Shown piece by piece: positions 35,267 through 45,513 of a stretch of DNA of 52,348 nt (the stretch's first letter is position 1; every line of letters begins with the position of its first letter). The stretch lies in contig NZ_JAQOSO010000022.1 of assembly GCF_030068505.1 (NCBI RefSeq), forward strand, positions 1 through 52,348. Reading direction: 5' to 3'. The translations under genes and the position numbers were made by a program. The DNA comes from Roseofilum capinflatum BLCC-M114. Its GTDB lineage: Bacteria; Cyanobacteriota; Cyanobacteriia; Cyanobacteriales; Desertifilaceae. Under the pieces are notes generated by a model. That model searched no databases. It saw only the letters and a program-made list of their open reading frames with translations, and was not told where the DNA came from.

Positions 35267-38200
35267 ATGAATCAGATTACCGAAACTTCCACCCAGTTTA
35301 CCCTACCCGATCTGGTCGAAATCCAACGCTCAAGCTTTCGCTGGTTTCTAGAAGAAGGATTAATTGAAGAACTCGACAGCTTCTCCCCCATCTCTGACTA
35401 TACCGGAAAACTCGAACTTCATTTTATCGGCAAAAACTACAAACTCAAGCGTCCCAAATACGAAGTAGACGAAGCCAAACGCCGGGACGCAACCTACGCC
35501 GTGCAAATGTACGTCCCCACCCGCCTGATCAACAAAGAAACCGGAGAAATCAAAGAGCAAGAAGTCTTCATCGGTGAACTGCCCCTGATGACCGATCGCG
35601 GAACCTTTATCATCAACGGAGCAGAGCGGGTGATCGTCAACCAAATTGTGCGATCTCCAGGAGTCTACTACAAATCCGACACCGACAAAAACGGTCGTCG
35701 CACCTATAACGCCTCCCTCATTCCCAACCGGGGCGCATGGCTCAAATTTGAAACCGACAAAAACGGTTTAGTTTGGGTCAGAATCGACAAAACCCGCAAA
35801 CTCTCCGCCCAAGTCCTCCTCAAAGCCCTAGGCATGAGTACCGGCGAAATCCTCGAAGGTTTGCGTCACCCCGACTACTTCCAAAAAACCATCGAAAAAG
35901 AAGGAGACTTCACCGACGAAGAAGCACTACTGGAACTCTACCGCAAACTGAGACCCGGAGAACCCCCCACCGTCAACGGAGGGCAACAACTCCTAGAGTC
36001 CAGATTCTTTGACCCCAAACGCTATGACCTGGGCAAAGTCGGACGGTATAAACTCAACCGCAAACTGGGCTTGACCGTCCCCGCCAGTATTCGCGTCCTC
36101 ACCCCCAAAGACATCCTTTCCGCCATCAACTACCTGATCAACCTAGAATTCGATATGGGTAGCATTGATGACATTGACCACTTGGGAAATCGGCGCATTC
36201 GCTCCGTAGGCGAACTGCTACAAAACCAAGTGAGAGTGGGCTTAAATCGCCTAGAGCGCATCATCCGCGAGCGCATGACGGTTTCCGACTCCGACTCCCT
36301 CACCCCCACCTCTCTGGTCAATCCCAAGCCCCTGGTAGCCGCCATCAAAGAATTCTTCGGCTCCTCCCAGCTCTCCCAGTTCATGGATCAAACCAACCCC
36401 CTAGCCGAACTCACCCACAAACGGCGGTTGAGTGCCCTAGGCCCCGGAGGACTGACCCGCGAACGGGCCGGCTTTGCCGTGCGCGACATTCACCCCTCCC
36501 ACTACGGTCGCATCTGCCCCATCGAAACTCCAGAAGGCCCCAACGCTGGGTTGATTGGCTCCTTGGCTACCCACGCCAAAGTCAACGAATTTGGCTTTAT
36601 TGCCACCCCCTACTATCCCGTAGAAAAGGGCTATGTGCGCCGAGACCTAACGCCTATCTTCATGACGGCCGATGAAGAAGATGACCTGCAAGTGGCTCCT
36701 GGAGACATTTCCACCGATGAAGAGGGCAAAATCTTAGGGGAAATCATTCCCGTGCGCTATCGCCAGGAATTTACCACCGCTTCTCCCACCCAGGTAGACT
36801 ATGTAGCGGTTTCTCCCGTGCAGATTATCTCGGTAGCCACCTCTCTGATCCCCTTCCTGGAACATGATGACGCGAACCGGGCCCTGATGGGATCGAACAT
36901 GCAACGGCAAGCCGTTCCCCTGCTGCGGCCAGAGCGTCCTCTGGTGGGAACGGGACTCGAACCGCAAGCTGCGCGGGACTCTGGGATGGTGATCGTCTCT
37001 AAAACCAATGGGGTGGTCAGCTATGTGGATGCAACCCGGATAGAAGTCACCTCCGATCCCGAACCCGATCCGGAAGGAGCAGAGGGGCTTGCCCTGAGCG
37101 GAGTCGAAGGGAGCGGAGTCGAAGGGCGCGTGATCGAGTATGAACTGCAAAAATATCAACGGTCTAACCAGGATACCTGCTTATCCCAGCGTCCCATCGT
37201 TTATGAAGGAGATCGCGTCCGAGTCGGTCAAATTCTCGCCGATGGCAGTGCCACCGAAGGGGGAGAACTGGCCCTCGGTCAAAATATCCTCGTCGCCTAC
37301 ATGCCTTGGGAAGGCTACAACTACGAGGATGCCATCCTCATTTCCGAGCGCCTGGTCTCTGAAGATCTGTATACCTCCATCCACGTGGAAAAATACGAAA
37401 TTGAAGCCCGGCAAACCAAACTGGGCCCGGAAGAAATCACCCGCGAAATTCCCAACGTCGGTGAAGACTCCCTGCGGAACCTAGACGAAGGGGGCATCAT
37501 CCGCAAAGGAGCCTGGGTAGAATCTGGAGATATTCTGGTCGGGAAAGTCACCCCCAAAGGAGAATCTGACCAACCCCCAGAAGAGAAACTCCTGCGAGCC
37601 ATTTTCGGAGAAAAAGCCCGCGATGTCAGGGATAACTCCCTGCGAGTCCCCAACGGGGAAAAGGGGCGCGTAGTAGACGTGCGAATCTTCACCCGTGAAC
37701 AAGGGGACGAACTGCCCCCCGGAGCCAACATGGTCGTCCGCGTCTATGTGGCCCAAAAACGGAAGATCCAAGTGGGCGACAAAATGGCAGGACGACATGG
37801 GAACAAGGGCATCATTTCCCGGATTTTGCCCCTAGAAGATATGCCCTACCTGCCCGATGGTACACCGGTGGATATTGTCCTCAATCCCCTGGGGGTTCCC
37901 TCCCGGATGAATGTGGGCCAGGTGTTTGAATGTCTCTTGGGATGGGCAGGGGAAAACCTGGAGCGCCGGTTTAAGCTGCAACCTTTTGATGAAATGCACA
38001 GCCGGGAAATGTCCAGGGCAACCGTCCATAACAAACTCAAAGAAGCCGCCCACTATACGGGTAAAGAGTGGCTCTATGACCCCAAAAATGCGGGCAAAAT
38101 CCAGTTATTCGACGGGCGCACCGGCGAACCCTTCGATCGCCCCATCACCGTGGGTAAAGCCTATATGCTCAAATTGGTTCACCTGGTAGACGATAAGATC

Positions 38201-38617
38201 CACGCTCGCTCCACCGGCCCCTACTCCCTGGTCACCCAACAGCCCCTGGGTGGCAAAGCTCAACAGGGTGGACAGCGCTTCGGAGAAATGGAAGTCTGGG
38301 CATTGGAGGCCTTCGGCGCAGCCTATACCTTGCAAGAGTTGCTGACGGTCAAATCCGACGACATGCAAGGGCGCAACGAGGCCCTCAATGCCATTGTCAA
38401 AGGGAAAGCCATTCCCCGGCCGGGAACGCCAGAATCCTTCAAGGTGCTGATGCGAGAACTGCAATCCCTGTGTTTAGACATTGGCGTGCATAAAGTCGAA
38501 ACTCGTGAAGATGGAGACTCCAGTGATGTGGAGATCGACCTCATGCAAGAAGGGTCGAGTCGGCGATCGCCCAATCGACCCACCTACGAGTCGATTTCCA
38601 CTGACTTCTCTGACTAA
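35267..38617 (+). CDS. rpoB: DNA-directed RNA polymerase subunit beta
   Basis: RpoB forms half of the RNA polymerase catalytic cleft. The ATG at 35267 ([20 protein letters not shown], 1116 aa) is preferred over the TTG six bases upstream. Motifs are [18 protein letters not shown] near residue 420, [12 protein letters not shown] near 838 and the C-terminal [18 protein letters not shown]. The length is normal for cyanobacteria. At about residues 609-620 the protein reads [20 protein letters not shown]; this is a translated copy of the palindromic repeat that also flanks the gene, plus a 15-bp tandem duplication. The frame is preserved. No clear ribosome-binding site is present. Confidence 0.98.
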   Translation: MNQITETSTQFTLPDLVEIQRSSFRWFLEEGLIEELDSFSPISDYTGKLELHFIGKNYKLKRPKYEVDEAKRRDATYAVQMYVPTRLINKETGEIKEQEVFIGELPLMTDRGTFIINGAERVIVNQIVRSPGVYYKSDTDKNGRRTYNASLIPNRGAWLKFETDKNGLVWVRIDKTRKLSAQVLLKALGMSTGEILEGLRHPDYFQKTIEKEGDFTDEEALLELYRKLRPGEPPTVNGGQQLLESRFFDPKRYDLGKVGRYKLNRKLGLTVPASIRVLTPKDILSAINYLINLEFDMGSIDDIDHLGNRRIRSVGELLQNQVRVGLNRLERIIRERMTVSDSDSLTPTSLVNPKPLVAAIKEFFGSSQLSQFMDQTNPLAELTHKRRLSALGPGGLTRERAGFAVRDIHPSHYGRICPIETPEGPNAGLIGSLATHAKVNEFGFIATPYYPVEKGYVRRDLTPIFMTADEEDDLQVAPGDISTDEEGKILGEIIPVRYRQEFTTASPTQVDYVAVSPVQIISVATSLIPFLEHDDANRALMGSNMQRQAVPLLRPERPLVGTGLEPQAARDSGMVIVSKTNGVVSYVDATRIEVTSDPEPDPEGAEGLALSGVEGSGVEGRVIEYELQKYQRSNQDTCLSQRPIVYEGDRVRVGQILADGSATEGGELALGQNILVAYMPWEGYNYEDAILISERLVSEDLYTSIHVEKYEIEARQTKLGPEEITREIPNVGEDSLRNLDEGGIIRKGAWVESGDILVGKVTPKGESDQPPEEKLLRAIFGEKARDVRDNSLRVPNGEKGRVVDVRIFTREQGDELPPGANMVVRVYVAQKRKIQVGDKMAGRHGNKGIISRILPLEDMPYLPDGTPVDIVLNPLGVPSRMNVGQVFECLLGWAGENLERRFKLQPFDEMHSREMSRATVHNKLKEAAHYTGKEWLYDPKNAGKIQLFDGRTGEPFDRPITVGKAYMLKLVHLVDDKIHARSTGPYSLVTQQPLGGKAQQGGQRFGEMEVWALEAFGAAYTLQELLTVKSDDMQGRNEALNAIVKGKAIPRPGTPESFKVLMRELQSLCLDIGVHKVETREDGDSSDVEIDLMQEGSSRRSPNRPTYESISTDFSD
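37092..37126. repeat. Palindromic repeat inserted in frame in rpoB, with 15-bp duplication
   Basis: CCCTGAGCGGAGTCGAAGGG (37092-37111) differs by one base from the copies upstream of rpoB. Its last 15 bases, AGCGGAGTCGAAGGG, are repeated exactly at 37112-37126, adding five codons ([10 protein letters not shown] in the protein). The surrounding frame is open. Confidence 0.9.
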
Positions 38618-38627
38618 TAGGCCATCA

Positions 38628-38649
38628 GCCCTTCGACTTCGCTCAGGGC
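38628..38649. repeat. Palindromic repeat copy downstream of rpoB
   Basis: GCCCTTCGACTTCGCTCAGG and the following GC form an exact reverse-complement copy of the repeat at 35179-35200. It starts 11 bases after the rpoB stop codon and may act as an RNA hairpin between rpoB and rpoC2. Confidence 0.9.
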
Positions 38650-38683
38650 GAGGAGAATGGGGGGACGCTCCAAAAAAGCCAAT

Positions 38684-38727
38684 TATTCCCCATTCCCTAT
38701 TCCCTATTCCCTATTCCCTATTCCCTA
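38684..38727. repeat. Heptameric repeat array immediately before rpoC2
   Basis: Six ATTCCCT/ATTCCCC units fill the space up to eight bases before the rpoC2 ATG. They occupy the place where a Shine-Dalgarno sequence would be expected; none is present. Confidence 0.85.
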
Positions 38728-38734
38728 AATTCCC

Positions 38735-41700
38735 ATGATCTTCAAAAATCGCGTTATTGACAAAGGCCAACTGAAAAAACTAATTGCTGCTGCTTTTACC
38801 CAATATGGCAGCGCTCGCACCTCCCAAATGGCAGACCGGCTGAAAAACTTAGGCTTTCGCTTCGCCACCCGTGCGGGAGTGAGCATCAGTGTAGATGATT
38901 TGCAGATTCCCCCCTCCAAACAAGAACTCCTCGAAGCTGCCGAAGAACAAATCCGAGAAATTGAATTGCGCTATTCCAAGGGAGAAATTACGGAAGTGGA
39001 ACGGTTCCAGAGGGTAATTGATACCTGGAACTCCACCAGTGAAGCCCTCAAAGATGAAGTGGTGCGCTACTTCAAAGCCACCAATCCCCTCAATAGTGTG
39101 TATATGATGGCATTCTCTGGGGCACGGGGGAATATTTCCCAGGTGCGCCAGTTGGTGGGAATGCGGGGGCTGATGGCCGACCCGCAAGGGGAAATTATTT
39201 CCTTGCCCATTAAAACCAATTTCCGGGAAGGGTTAACGGTAACCGAGTATATTATTTCCTCTTACGGAGCGAGAAAAGGTCTGGTAGACACGGCCCTGCG
39301 GACGGCAGATAGTGGCTATTTGACCCGGCGCTTAGTGGATGTGTCCCAGGATGTGATTATTCGGGAACTCGATTGTGGAACGGCGCGGGGAATCACAGTC
39401 GAGGCGATGTGTGATGGCGATCGCATCCTCATTCCCCTAGCCGATCGCCTGTTGGGACGGTCTTTGGCCGAAGATGTGGTATCTGAAACCGGTGAAGTCG
39501 TTGCCCGGCGCAATGATTGGCTCAGTGAAGACCTCGCCCAAGTCGTTGCCAAACACACCAAACGAGTGAAAGTGCGATCGCCCCTAACCTGCGAAGCGGC
39601 GCGATCGGTCTGTCAAGCTTGCTACGGTTGGAGCTTGGCCCACCATGCCCCCGTAGATTTAGGGGAAGCGGTAGGGATTATTGCCGCTCAATCCATTGGC
39701 GAACCAGGAACACAGCTCACCATGAGAACCTTCCACACCGGTGGGGTGTTCTCCGGTGCTGCCCGTGATATCCTAGCTCCAACTGGAGGCAAAATTAACT
39801 ATGGAAACCTGAAAACTCGCAGCATTGCTGGTGAAGAAGGGCCAGAAATTCAGGTCGAAACCGGGGGCGTACTGGAGCTAATCGTAGATGTGGAAATTCG
39901 GGAGATGGAAACCGATGATTCCCCCCTGAACCTGTCCGCCCTTGACCAGAAGAAAAAGCACAATATCCACAACATTCCCATTAATGCCGGGTCTCGCCTG
40001 TTGGTTGAAGACGGACAAATGATTAAACCCGGAACCATCATCGCCAATACCCCTCCAGCGAGGGCGGTTTCCCGCTCGACTGAGAGGGCAACCAAAGACG
40101 TGAGTACGGATATTGCTGGCGAAGTGCGCTTTGAGGGCATTATTCCTGAAGAAAAACGCGATCGTCAAGGATCGACGACGGTGGTGGCTCGCACAGGAGG
40201 CTTAATTTGGGTTTTATCCGGAGAAGTCTATAATCTGCCCTCGGATGCCAAACCCGTGGTCAAAAACCAAGATCAAGTCCAATCGATGGATGTCTTGGCC
40301 ATGAGCAACATCACCACCAAACATGGGGGAATTGTGCGGCTCCCGGATGGAGAAGAGGGGCGAGAAGTGGAGATTATCACCGCTCAAGTGGTGTTAGACC
40401 AGGCAACCGTGACCATACAGGAAAAAGGCAGCAAAGAAATTTACCTGATTACTACCCGCGAATCTCAGCAATTCTCGTTGCTGGCTACTCCGGGGAGTAA
40501 GGTCACCTCGGGCCAGGTGGTGGCGGAGTTGATTGATGACCGTTATCGGACGAACACGGGGGGAACCCTCAAGTATGCGGGGATTGAAACCAAACGGCGC
40601 AGTGGTTCGAGCAAGTATGGCCAAGAGGTGGTCAAAGGAGGAACCCTGCTCTGGATTCCGGAAGAATCCCATGAGGTCAACAAGGATATCTCCTTACTGC
40701 TGGTCGAAGATGGCCAATATGTAGAAGCAGGGGATGAAGTGGTTAAAGATATTTACTGCCAGACTTCGGGGATTGTGACCGTGGTGCAGAAAAATGATAT
40801 CTTGCGCGAAATCATCATTAAACCCGGCAAGTTGCATCTGATCACTGATCCGGAAGAGATGCCGGCGGAAGGGATGGTGCGGCCTCCGGAAACCGTGATG
40901 GGGGAAGCGGTGGAAGATCTCTCATTTCTGGAAATTGTGCAAACTCCTGAAGGGATGGGAGCCTTGCTGCGGCCGGTGACAGAGTTCACAGTTTCTGATA
41001 GCCCTCCGGGGCCTTCAACCTCCACGGGAGAGAAGGACTTGATCCAGTTGCGTACTACTCAACGGCTGCCCTACAAGGATGGAGAGCGGATTAAGTCTGT
41101 GCAAGGGGTCGATTTGGTGCGGACTCATTTGGTCTTGGAGATTAACCCGGATGATTTTGGGGATGCTTCGGGTGAGGTGAAAAGTTCTTTGGAAGGGTTG
41201 GAGTTGGTGGCCGATATTGAGTTGGTTCCTGACCCAGACCTGTCAGAAACCAATGAGGAGGGGGAAGAAATTGAGGTGATGCGCCTCCAGTTGGTGATTT
41301 TAGAGTCTTTATTGATTCGTCGAGAGGGCATTGCCGATCTAACTCAAGGACAAATCCAGACTCGATTGTTGGTGCAAGAGGGAGAGGAAGTCAACTGTGG
41401 AGATGTGATTGCTTCGACAGAAATTCTCTGTAATTCCCCTGGAGAAATTGCGGGACTGCGAGAGGATGATGAGCAGGTAAGACGGTTGCTCGTAGTTCGT
41501 CCAAGGGATCGCTTCACCCTGGATCTGGGCGATCAGATCGATCAGCTTCAAGTGCAAGAAGGGAATCTCTTGGTTGCGGGGACAGAAGTCGCTCCCGGCA
41601 TTCGCTTGGCTGAATCGAGCCAAGTGGAATTGGTTGATACCACCGATAAAACCTTAATTCTGCGTTTGGCTCGGCCCTATCGGGTGTCTCCGGGAGCGAT

Positions 41701-42946
41701 TCTGCACCTGGGAGATGGAGGCTTAGTGCAACGGGGGGATAAATTGGTGTTGCTGGTGTTTGAGCGGGCGAAAACCGGGGATATTATTCAGGGTCTACCC
41801 CGGATTGAGGAACTGTTGGAAGCCCGAAAACCTAAAGAAGGTTGTGTTTTGGCCCGTCGTCCTGGAGAGGTGCAAGCCGTTGAAGGAGAAGACGACGTGC
41901 GATCGATCCGGGTGGTGGAAATCGATGGCACGATGACCACTTATACTCTATTGCCCGGCCAGAGCTTGATGGTGGTTGAAGGGGAACGGGTAGAAGCGGG
42001 AACTCCCATTTCTGATGGGCAACAAAATCCCCATGAATTGCTGGAAATTAAGTTTGGCTGGTATTTAGAGCAGGGGATGTCCCATTATGAAGCAGCCATG
42101 TCTGCTTTAGCGGAGGTTCAACAGTTCTTGGTGGATGCGGTGCAAGGGGTGTATCAGTCCCAAGGCATTGATATTGCCGATAAACATATTGAGGTGATTG
42201 TGCGCCAGATGACTTCTAAGGTGCGCCTGGATGATGGCGGAGATACGACCATGCTGCCGGGTGAGCTAATGGAGTTGTATCAGGTGGAACAGGTGAATGA
42301 GGCCATGTCGATCACAGGAGGTGCGCCAGCTCGCTATACCCCGGTGCTGTTGGGGATTACTAAGGCTTCTTTGAATACGGATAGCTTTATTAGTGCGGCG
42401 AGTTTCCAAGAAACCACCAGGGTATTAACGGAAGCGGCGATCGAGGGTAAATCAGACTGGCTCAGGGGTCTGAAGGAAAATGTGATTATCGGGCGCTTGA
42501 TTCCCGCCGGAACTGGGTTTAATGCCTATGAGGATGGCTTTAGAGGGCAAATTTCTCCAGATTATGATGGGGCTGGGGATCTCGATGATGAAATTGTGGG
42601 ATCGGGTCTATCTGATAGCTTCTTGTCTGGCCATGGTTATTCCGGTGCGACTGAAGATGCTGACTATGGACTGATGTCCGATGAGCGATCGGGTAGAGGT
42701 GGCCGCAATTCTCCCTATCCCGTGCTGGATGATTCCAAATCTGATGTGGATGATTTGCAGGATTTGGTGGTCGACGATCGCACGGCCTACCGCTTAGATC
42801 CGAAATCGAGTTCGGATCGCTCTGGCTCGAAACAGCGTAAAACCTCAAAAGGAAAGTCGAAAAAGTCTGAGCCGGTGGCCGAGCTGGATATAGATCTAGA
42901 TCCCGAAGATATTATTTATGATCCAACGGAGGAGGATGAGGATTAG
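38735..42946 (+). CDS. rpoC2: DNA-directed RNA polymerase subunit beta-prime C-terminal part (RpoC2)
   Basis: In cyanobacteria and chloroplasts beta-prime is split, and RpoC2 carries the trigger loop and jaw. The 1403-aa protein has [20 protein letters not shown] at the start and the trigger-loop segment [20 protein letters not shown] near residues 318-337. The large cyanobacterial SI3 insertion of about 650 residues follows. The conserved core resumes at [15 protein letters not shown] near 1018. A low-complexity acidic tail (residues 1270-1403, rich in Asp, Ser and Gly) ends DPTEEDED. The partner rpoC1, usually between rpoB and rpoC2, is not in this window. Confidence 0.97.
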   Translation: MIFKNRVIDKGQLKKLIAAAFTQYGSARTSQMADRLKNLGFRFATRAGVSISVDDLQIPPSKQELLEAAEEQIREIELRYSKGEITEVERFQRVIDTWNSTSEALKDEVVRYFKATNPLNSVYMMAFSGARGNISQVRQLVGMRGLMADPQGEIISLPIKTNFREGLTVTEYIISSYGARKGLVDTALRTADSGYLTRRLVDVSQDVIIRELDCGTARGITVEAMCDGDRILIPLADRLLGRSLAEDVVSETGEVVARRNDWLSEDLAQVVAKHTKRVKVRSPLTCEAARSVCQACYGWSLAHHAPVDLGEAVGIIAAQSIGEPGTQLTMRTFHTGGVFSGAARDILAPTGGKINYGNLKTRSIAGEEGPEIQVETGGVLELIVDVEIREMETDDSPLNLSALDQKKKHNIHNIPINAGSRLLVEDGQMIKPGTIIANTPPARAVSRSTERATKDVSTDIAGEVRFEGIIPEEKRDRQGSTTVVARTGGLIWVLSGEVYNLPSDAKPVVKNQDQVQSMDVLAMSNITTKHGGIVRLPDGEEGREVEIITAQVVLDQATVTIQEKGSKEIYLITTRESQQFSLLATPGSKVTSGQVVAELIDDRYRTNTGGTLKYAGIETKRRSGSSKYGQEVVKGGTLLWIPEESHEVNKDISLLLVEDGQYVEAGDEVVKDIYCQTSGIVTVVQKNDILREIIIKPGKLHLITDPEEMPAEGMVRPPETVMGEAVEDLSFLEIVQTPEGMGALLRPVTEFTVSDSPPGPSTSTGEKDLIQLRTTQRLPYKDGERIKSVQGVDLVRTHLVLEINPDDFGDASGEVKSSLEGLELVADIELVPDPDLSETNEEGEEIEVMRLQLVILESLLIRREGIADLTQGQIQTRLLVQEGEEVNCGDVIASTEILCNSPGEIAGLREDDEQVRRLLVVRPRDRFTLDLGDQIDQLQVQEGNLLVAGTEVAPGIRLAESSQVELVDTTDKTLILRLARPYRVSPGAILHLGDGGLVQRGDKLVLLVFERAKTGDIIQGLPRIEELLEARKPKEGCVLARRPGEVQAVEGEDDVRSIRVVEIDGTMTTYTLLPGQSLMVVEGERVEAGTPISDGQQNPHELLEIKFGWYLEQGMSHYEAAMSALAEVQQFLVDAVQGVYQSQGIDIADKHIEVIVRQMTSKVRLDDGGDTTMLPGELMELYQVEQVNEAMSITGGAPARYTPVLLGITKASLNTDSFISAASFQETTRVLTEAAIEGKSDWLRGLKENVIIGRLIPAGTGFNAYEDGFRGQISPDYDGAGDLDDEIVGSGLSDSFLSGHGYSGATEDADYGLMSDERSGRGGRNSPYPVLDDSKSDVDDLQDLVVDDRTAYRLDPKSSSDRSGSKQRKTSKGKSKKSEPVAELDIDLDPEDIIYDPTEEDED

Positions 42947-42966
42947 ACCTTAACCGATGGGAGAAG

Positions 42967-43011
42967 AAACCGGGTTTCGATTCAATATAAACAAGAAACC
43001 CGGTTTTTATT
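42967..43011 (+). terminator. Rho-independent terminator after rpoC2
   Basis: AAACCGGGTTTC (42967-42978) pairs perfectly with GAAACCCGGTTT (42995-43006) over 12 bp, with a 16-base loop and a T-run (TTTTT, 43004-43008). It lies 20 bases after the rpoC2 stop codon and should end the rpoB-rpoC2 transcript. The AAACCGGGTTT core is also a sequence I recall as dispersed in some cyanobacteria. Confidence 0.85.
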
Positions 43012-43072
43012 GAGCTTGTTGCTCACTCCCCCATTCCCGCACCCAGAGCGCGAAGCAGTGTATCTACTGCAT

Positions 43073-43243
43073 CTAAGTTAAGCCTAACCAGGTGAGAGTG
43101 CCTTGGCCGGTGAGGTATTCAATAACAAGGGTGAGGATAAAGCCGACCATGGCAGCGCGACCGTTGAGACGCTCGGCGTAATCGTTAAATCCGAGCTTGG
43201 GTTGGGGGAGTTTGGGGGATACTTTGGGTTTGAGTTCAGCCAT
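43073..43243 (-). CDS. High-light-inducible protein (Hlip/SCP), chlorophyll-binding
   Basis: This short gene encodes 56 aa starting MAELKPKVSPKLPQPKLGFN. It contains ERLNGRAAMVGFILTLVIEY (residues 24-43), the ExxNGRxAMxGF motif of the chlorophyll a/b-binding family, in a single membrane helix. Hlips bind chlorophyll and carotenoid, and protect photosystem assembly intermediates under high light. It is convergent with rpoC2 and divergent from alanine dehydrogenase. No clear ribosome-binding site is seen. Confidence 0.92.
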   Translation of the reverse strand: MAELKPKVSPKLPQPKLGFNDYAERLNGRAAMVGFILTLVIEYLTGQGTLTWLGLT

Positions 43244-43397
43244 AATTTCAGGATAAGAGGGGTTAAAGTTTACAATTCTTCATATTGTCTCTCATTGTAA
43301 TGTAAGTCATGTCATTTAAGTCGTTTCTCTTCGATCTGGGTTAACCGAGAGCAGTTAAGCTGGATCTTGAGGGTTTTTCAGCACGAAGAGGTGATTG

Positions 43398-44486
43398 ATG
43401 GATATCGGAGTTCCTAAAGAACGGAAAGATCAAGAATTTCGGGTGGGACTTACCCCTAGTAGTGTGCGGGTGTTGACGGAACGGGGTCATCAGGTTTTTG
43501 TGGAAACGGCAGCAGGAGAGGGAGCCGGTTTTACGGATGGAGATTATTTAGAGGTGGGCGCGAAGATTGTGCCTTCTCCAGAACTGGCTTGGGATCAGGA
43601 ATTAGTGGTGAAAGTTAAGGAGCCGTTGGCTTCTGAGTATGGGTTTTTGACTTCTGGGCAGTTATTGTTTACTTATTTGCATTTGGCAGCCGATCGCCCC
43701 TTAACAGAGCGGTTAATTAAATCGGGAACTTTGGCGATCGCCTATGAAACCGTAGAATTACCCGATGGTCGCCTACCCCTGCTCACCCCCATGAGCGTCA
43801 TTGCTGGTCGCCTCTCAGTGCAGTTTGGGGCCCGTTTCCTAGAGCGACAACAGGGGGGCCGCGGGGTTCTCCTCGGTGGTATTCCAGGAGTCAGTCCCGG
43901 ACAAGTGGCCATCCTCGGTGGCGGTGTTGTAGGTACAGAAGCAGCCCGCATTGCGGTAGGCATGGGAGCCAAAGTCCAAGTTTTAGATATCAATGTGGAG
44001 CGTCTAGCAGAGTTAGAAACCCTCTTTGGCTCCAGAGTGGAACTGCTCTATAGTAATTCGGCCCAAATTGAACGAGTAGTTCCCCACGCCGATCTGCTTA
44101 TTGGTGCTGTCTTAGTTCTGGGTCGTCGCGCTCCGCAATTAGTCCCCCGCAATTTAGTCGGGAGGATGAAACCGGGTTCGGTACTGATTGATGTTTCTGT
44201 TGACCAAGGGGGATGCATCGAAACGTTGCACCCTACCTCCCACACCCAACCAGTATATGTAGAGGAAGGGGTTGTCCATTATGGTGTGCCCAATATGCCA
44301 GGAGCAGTGCCTTGGACAGCAACCCAAGCCTTGAATAATGCCACCCTTCCCTATGTGTTGCAATTAGCCCATGCGGGAGTAGGCGCTCTGAAGCAAAACC
44401 CCGCTTTGGCAAAAGGGGTCAATATTAAGGATCATCATATTGTCCATCCAGCCATTCACGACTGTTTTCCAGATTTGGTCAATTGA
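43398..44486 (+). CDS. ald: Alanine dehydrogenase
   Basis: Ald interconverts L-alanine and pyruvate plus ammonia with NAD+. The ATG at 43398 (MDIGVPKERKDQEFRVGLTP, 362 aa) has GAGG six bases upstream. Motifs include KVKEPLASEYGFL near residue 73, LFTYLHLAADRPLTERL near 90 and the NAD-binding AILGGGVVGTEAARIAVGMG near 170. Length is typical for the family. It stands alone between two oppositely oriented genes. Confidence 0.96.
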   Translation: MDIGVPKERKDQEFRVGLTPSSVRVLTERGHQVFVETAAGEGAGFTDGDYLEVGAKIVPSPELAWDQELVVKVKEPLASEYGFLTSGQLLFTYLHLAADRPLTERLIKSGTLAIAYETVELPDGRLPLLTPMSVIAGRLSVQFGARFLERQQGGRGVLLGGIPGVSPGQVAILGGGVVGTEAARIAVGMGAKVQVLDINVERLAELETLFGSRVELLYSNSAQIERVVPHADLLIGAVLVLGRRAPQLVPRNLVGRMKPGSVLIDVSVDQGGCIETLHPTSHTQPVYVEEGVVHYGVPNMPGAVPWTATQALNNATLPYVLQLAHAGVGALKQNPALAKGVNIKDHHIVHPAIHDCFPDLVN

Positions 44487-44515
44487 CATACTCCCCTGCC
44501 TCCCTATCAACTCTA

Positions 44516-45151
44516 TCAGCAGGGATCGTCTGTTCCAGAGATCCCCTTACTGACGGCTGTTCTGTCTGGTTTTTTTCCCTCCACGTAGTCAACTAACTGG
44601 GGAAAAAACTCACAAAAATCTGAGTCTAGACCTTCATAATTAGCGTGAATCACCCGATCGGCTGTGGATAAGTTATTTTTGCGTTTTAAGCGATTGGCTA
44701 CACGGGTATAAGTCAGTTTGAGTCCCTCTAAGGTTTGACATGACCCTAACCAATCTTGAGCGACCATCCTCGGTAGACTCTGTTTCAATCTCAGGGGTAG
44801 GCGGTGTTGGTTGGCTTGTAGAAGGTGATAAATTTCGGCAATAAAACTATCTAAGGGTTGCAGAGAAAAATTGTGCCAGTGATTGGCTAAAAAATGATCG
44901 TAGGCAATATCAATGATAATTCCTGAAAGGCGTTGATAGGGTTGCCCTAGCCGCCGCCGACTGTGTAGGGGAATGGGGTGAGTATCCGTAAACTTGTCAA
45001 CGGCGCGGTGTAAGGCTAGGCCTTGGACTAGGGTGGAACTATAGTGATGTTTTGCCTCAGATAAGGGGCCTTTTACAAAGTCACCGAGTAGGTTACCGAG
45101 CTGAAATTCGCTATCCTCTCCTGCTAAGAGAAGATGGGCTAAGTAGTTCAT
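44516..45151 (-). CDS. ACP phosphodiesterase-like protein (AcpH family)
   Basis: The 211-aa protein has MNYLAHLLLAGEDSEFQLGN at the start, LLGDFVKG, GLALHRAVDKFTDTHP and GIIIDIAYDHFLANHWHNF. These match the AcpH family, HD-like enzymes that remove 4'-phosphopantetheine from acyl carrier protein. The His and Asp residues in LHRAVDKFTD and YDHFLANHW are likely metal ligands. The upstream 71-aa gene lies eight bases away on the same strand. Confidence 0.9.
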   Translation of the reverse strand: MNYLAHLLLAGEDSEFQLGNLLGDFVKGPLSEAKHHYSSTLVQGLALHRAVDKFTDTHPIPLHSRRRLGQPYQRLSGIIIDIAYDHFLANHWHNFSLQPLDSFIAEIYHLLQANQHRLPLRLKQSLPRMVAQDWLGSCQTLEGLKLTYTRVANRLKRKNNLSTADRVIHANYEGLDSDFCEFFPQLVDYVEGKKPDRTAVSKGISGTDDPC

Positions 45152-45159
45152 GGGAAGGT

Positions 45160-45375
45160 TTAGAGGATGGCGGAAATTTCATTGATGGTCTGGATGCGGC
45201 CTTTGTAAACAGCGTGTAATAGGCGATCGACGGCAGCTCGTTCTTCTTCAACGAGGGAATCTTCGAGGACAGCAGCTAAGAGACCATAACAGTCCGCTTG
45301 GGTGAGGGTGCGGGTCGTGCTGGCTTGGGCAAAGAGTTCAGGTATGGCAAAGGGGAGTAGGCGTAGTTGAATCAT
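45160..45375 (-). CDS. Small conserved-looking hypothetical protein
   Basis: This 71-aa helical, acidic protein reads MIQLRLLPFAIPELFAQAST, then LTQADCYGLLAAVLEDSLVE and VDRLLHAVYKGRIQTINEIS. I do not recognise a named family, though the composition suggests a soluble helical bundle or DNA-related small protein. It overlaps nothing and is followed after eight bases by the AcpH-like gene, with which it is probably co-transcribed. Upstream is a nested palindrome that could control the pair. Confidence 0.75.
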   Translation of the reverse strand: MIQLRLLPFAIPELFAQASTTRTLTQADCYGLLAAVLEDSLVEEERAAVDRLLHAVYKGRIQTINEISAIL

Positions 45376-45376
45376 A

Positions 45377-45419
45377 ATTTTCGATTAAAACTCATACTAT
45401 TTTTAGTATGAACGAAAAT
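45377..45419. promoter_or_regulatory. Nested palindrome upstream of the 71-aa gene
   Basis: CATACTA (45393-45399), a TTTT loop and TAGTATG (45404-45410) form a perfect 7-bp hairpin. Outside it ATTTTCG (45377-45383) pairs with CGAAAAT (45413-45419). It begins two bases upstream of the start codon at 45375. It could be a repressor operator or an RNA hairpin covering the ribosome-binding site. Confidence 0.45.
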
Positions 45420-45513
45420 TCAGGCCATCAGGGTGATGACTATCGAGAAAGGGTGTGATGTCCATCAAGTTTTGAGTTGATGTAGATCACTAAAATAGGA
45501 GTTCTCAATCGTC

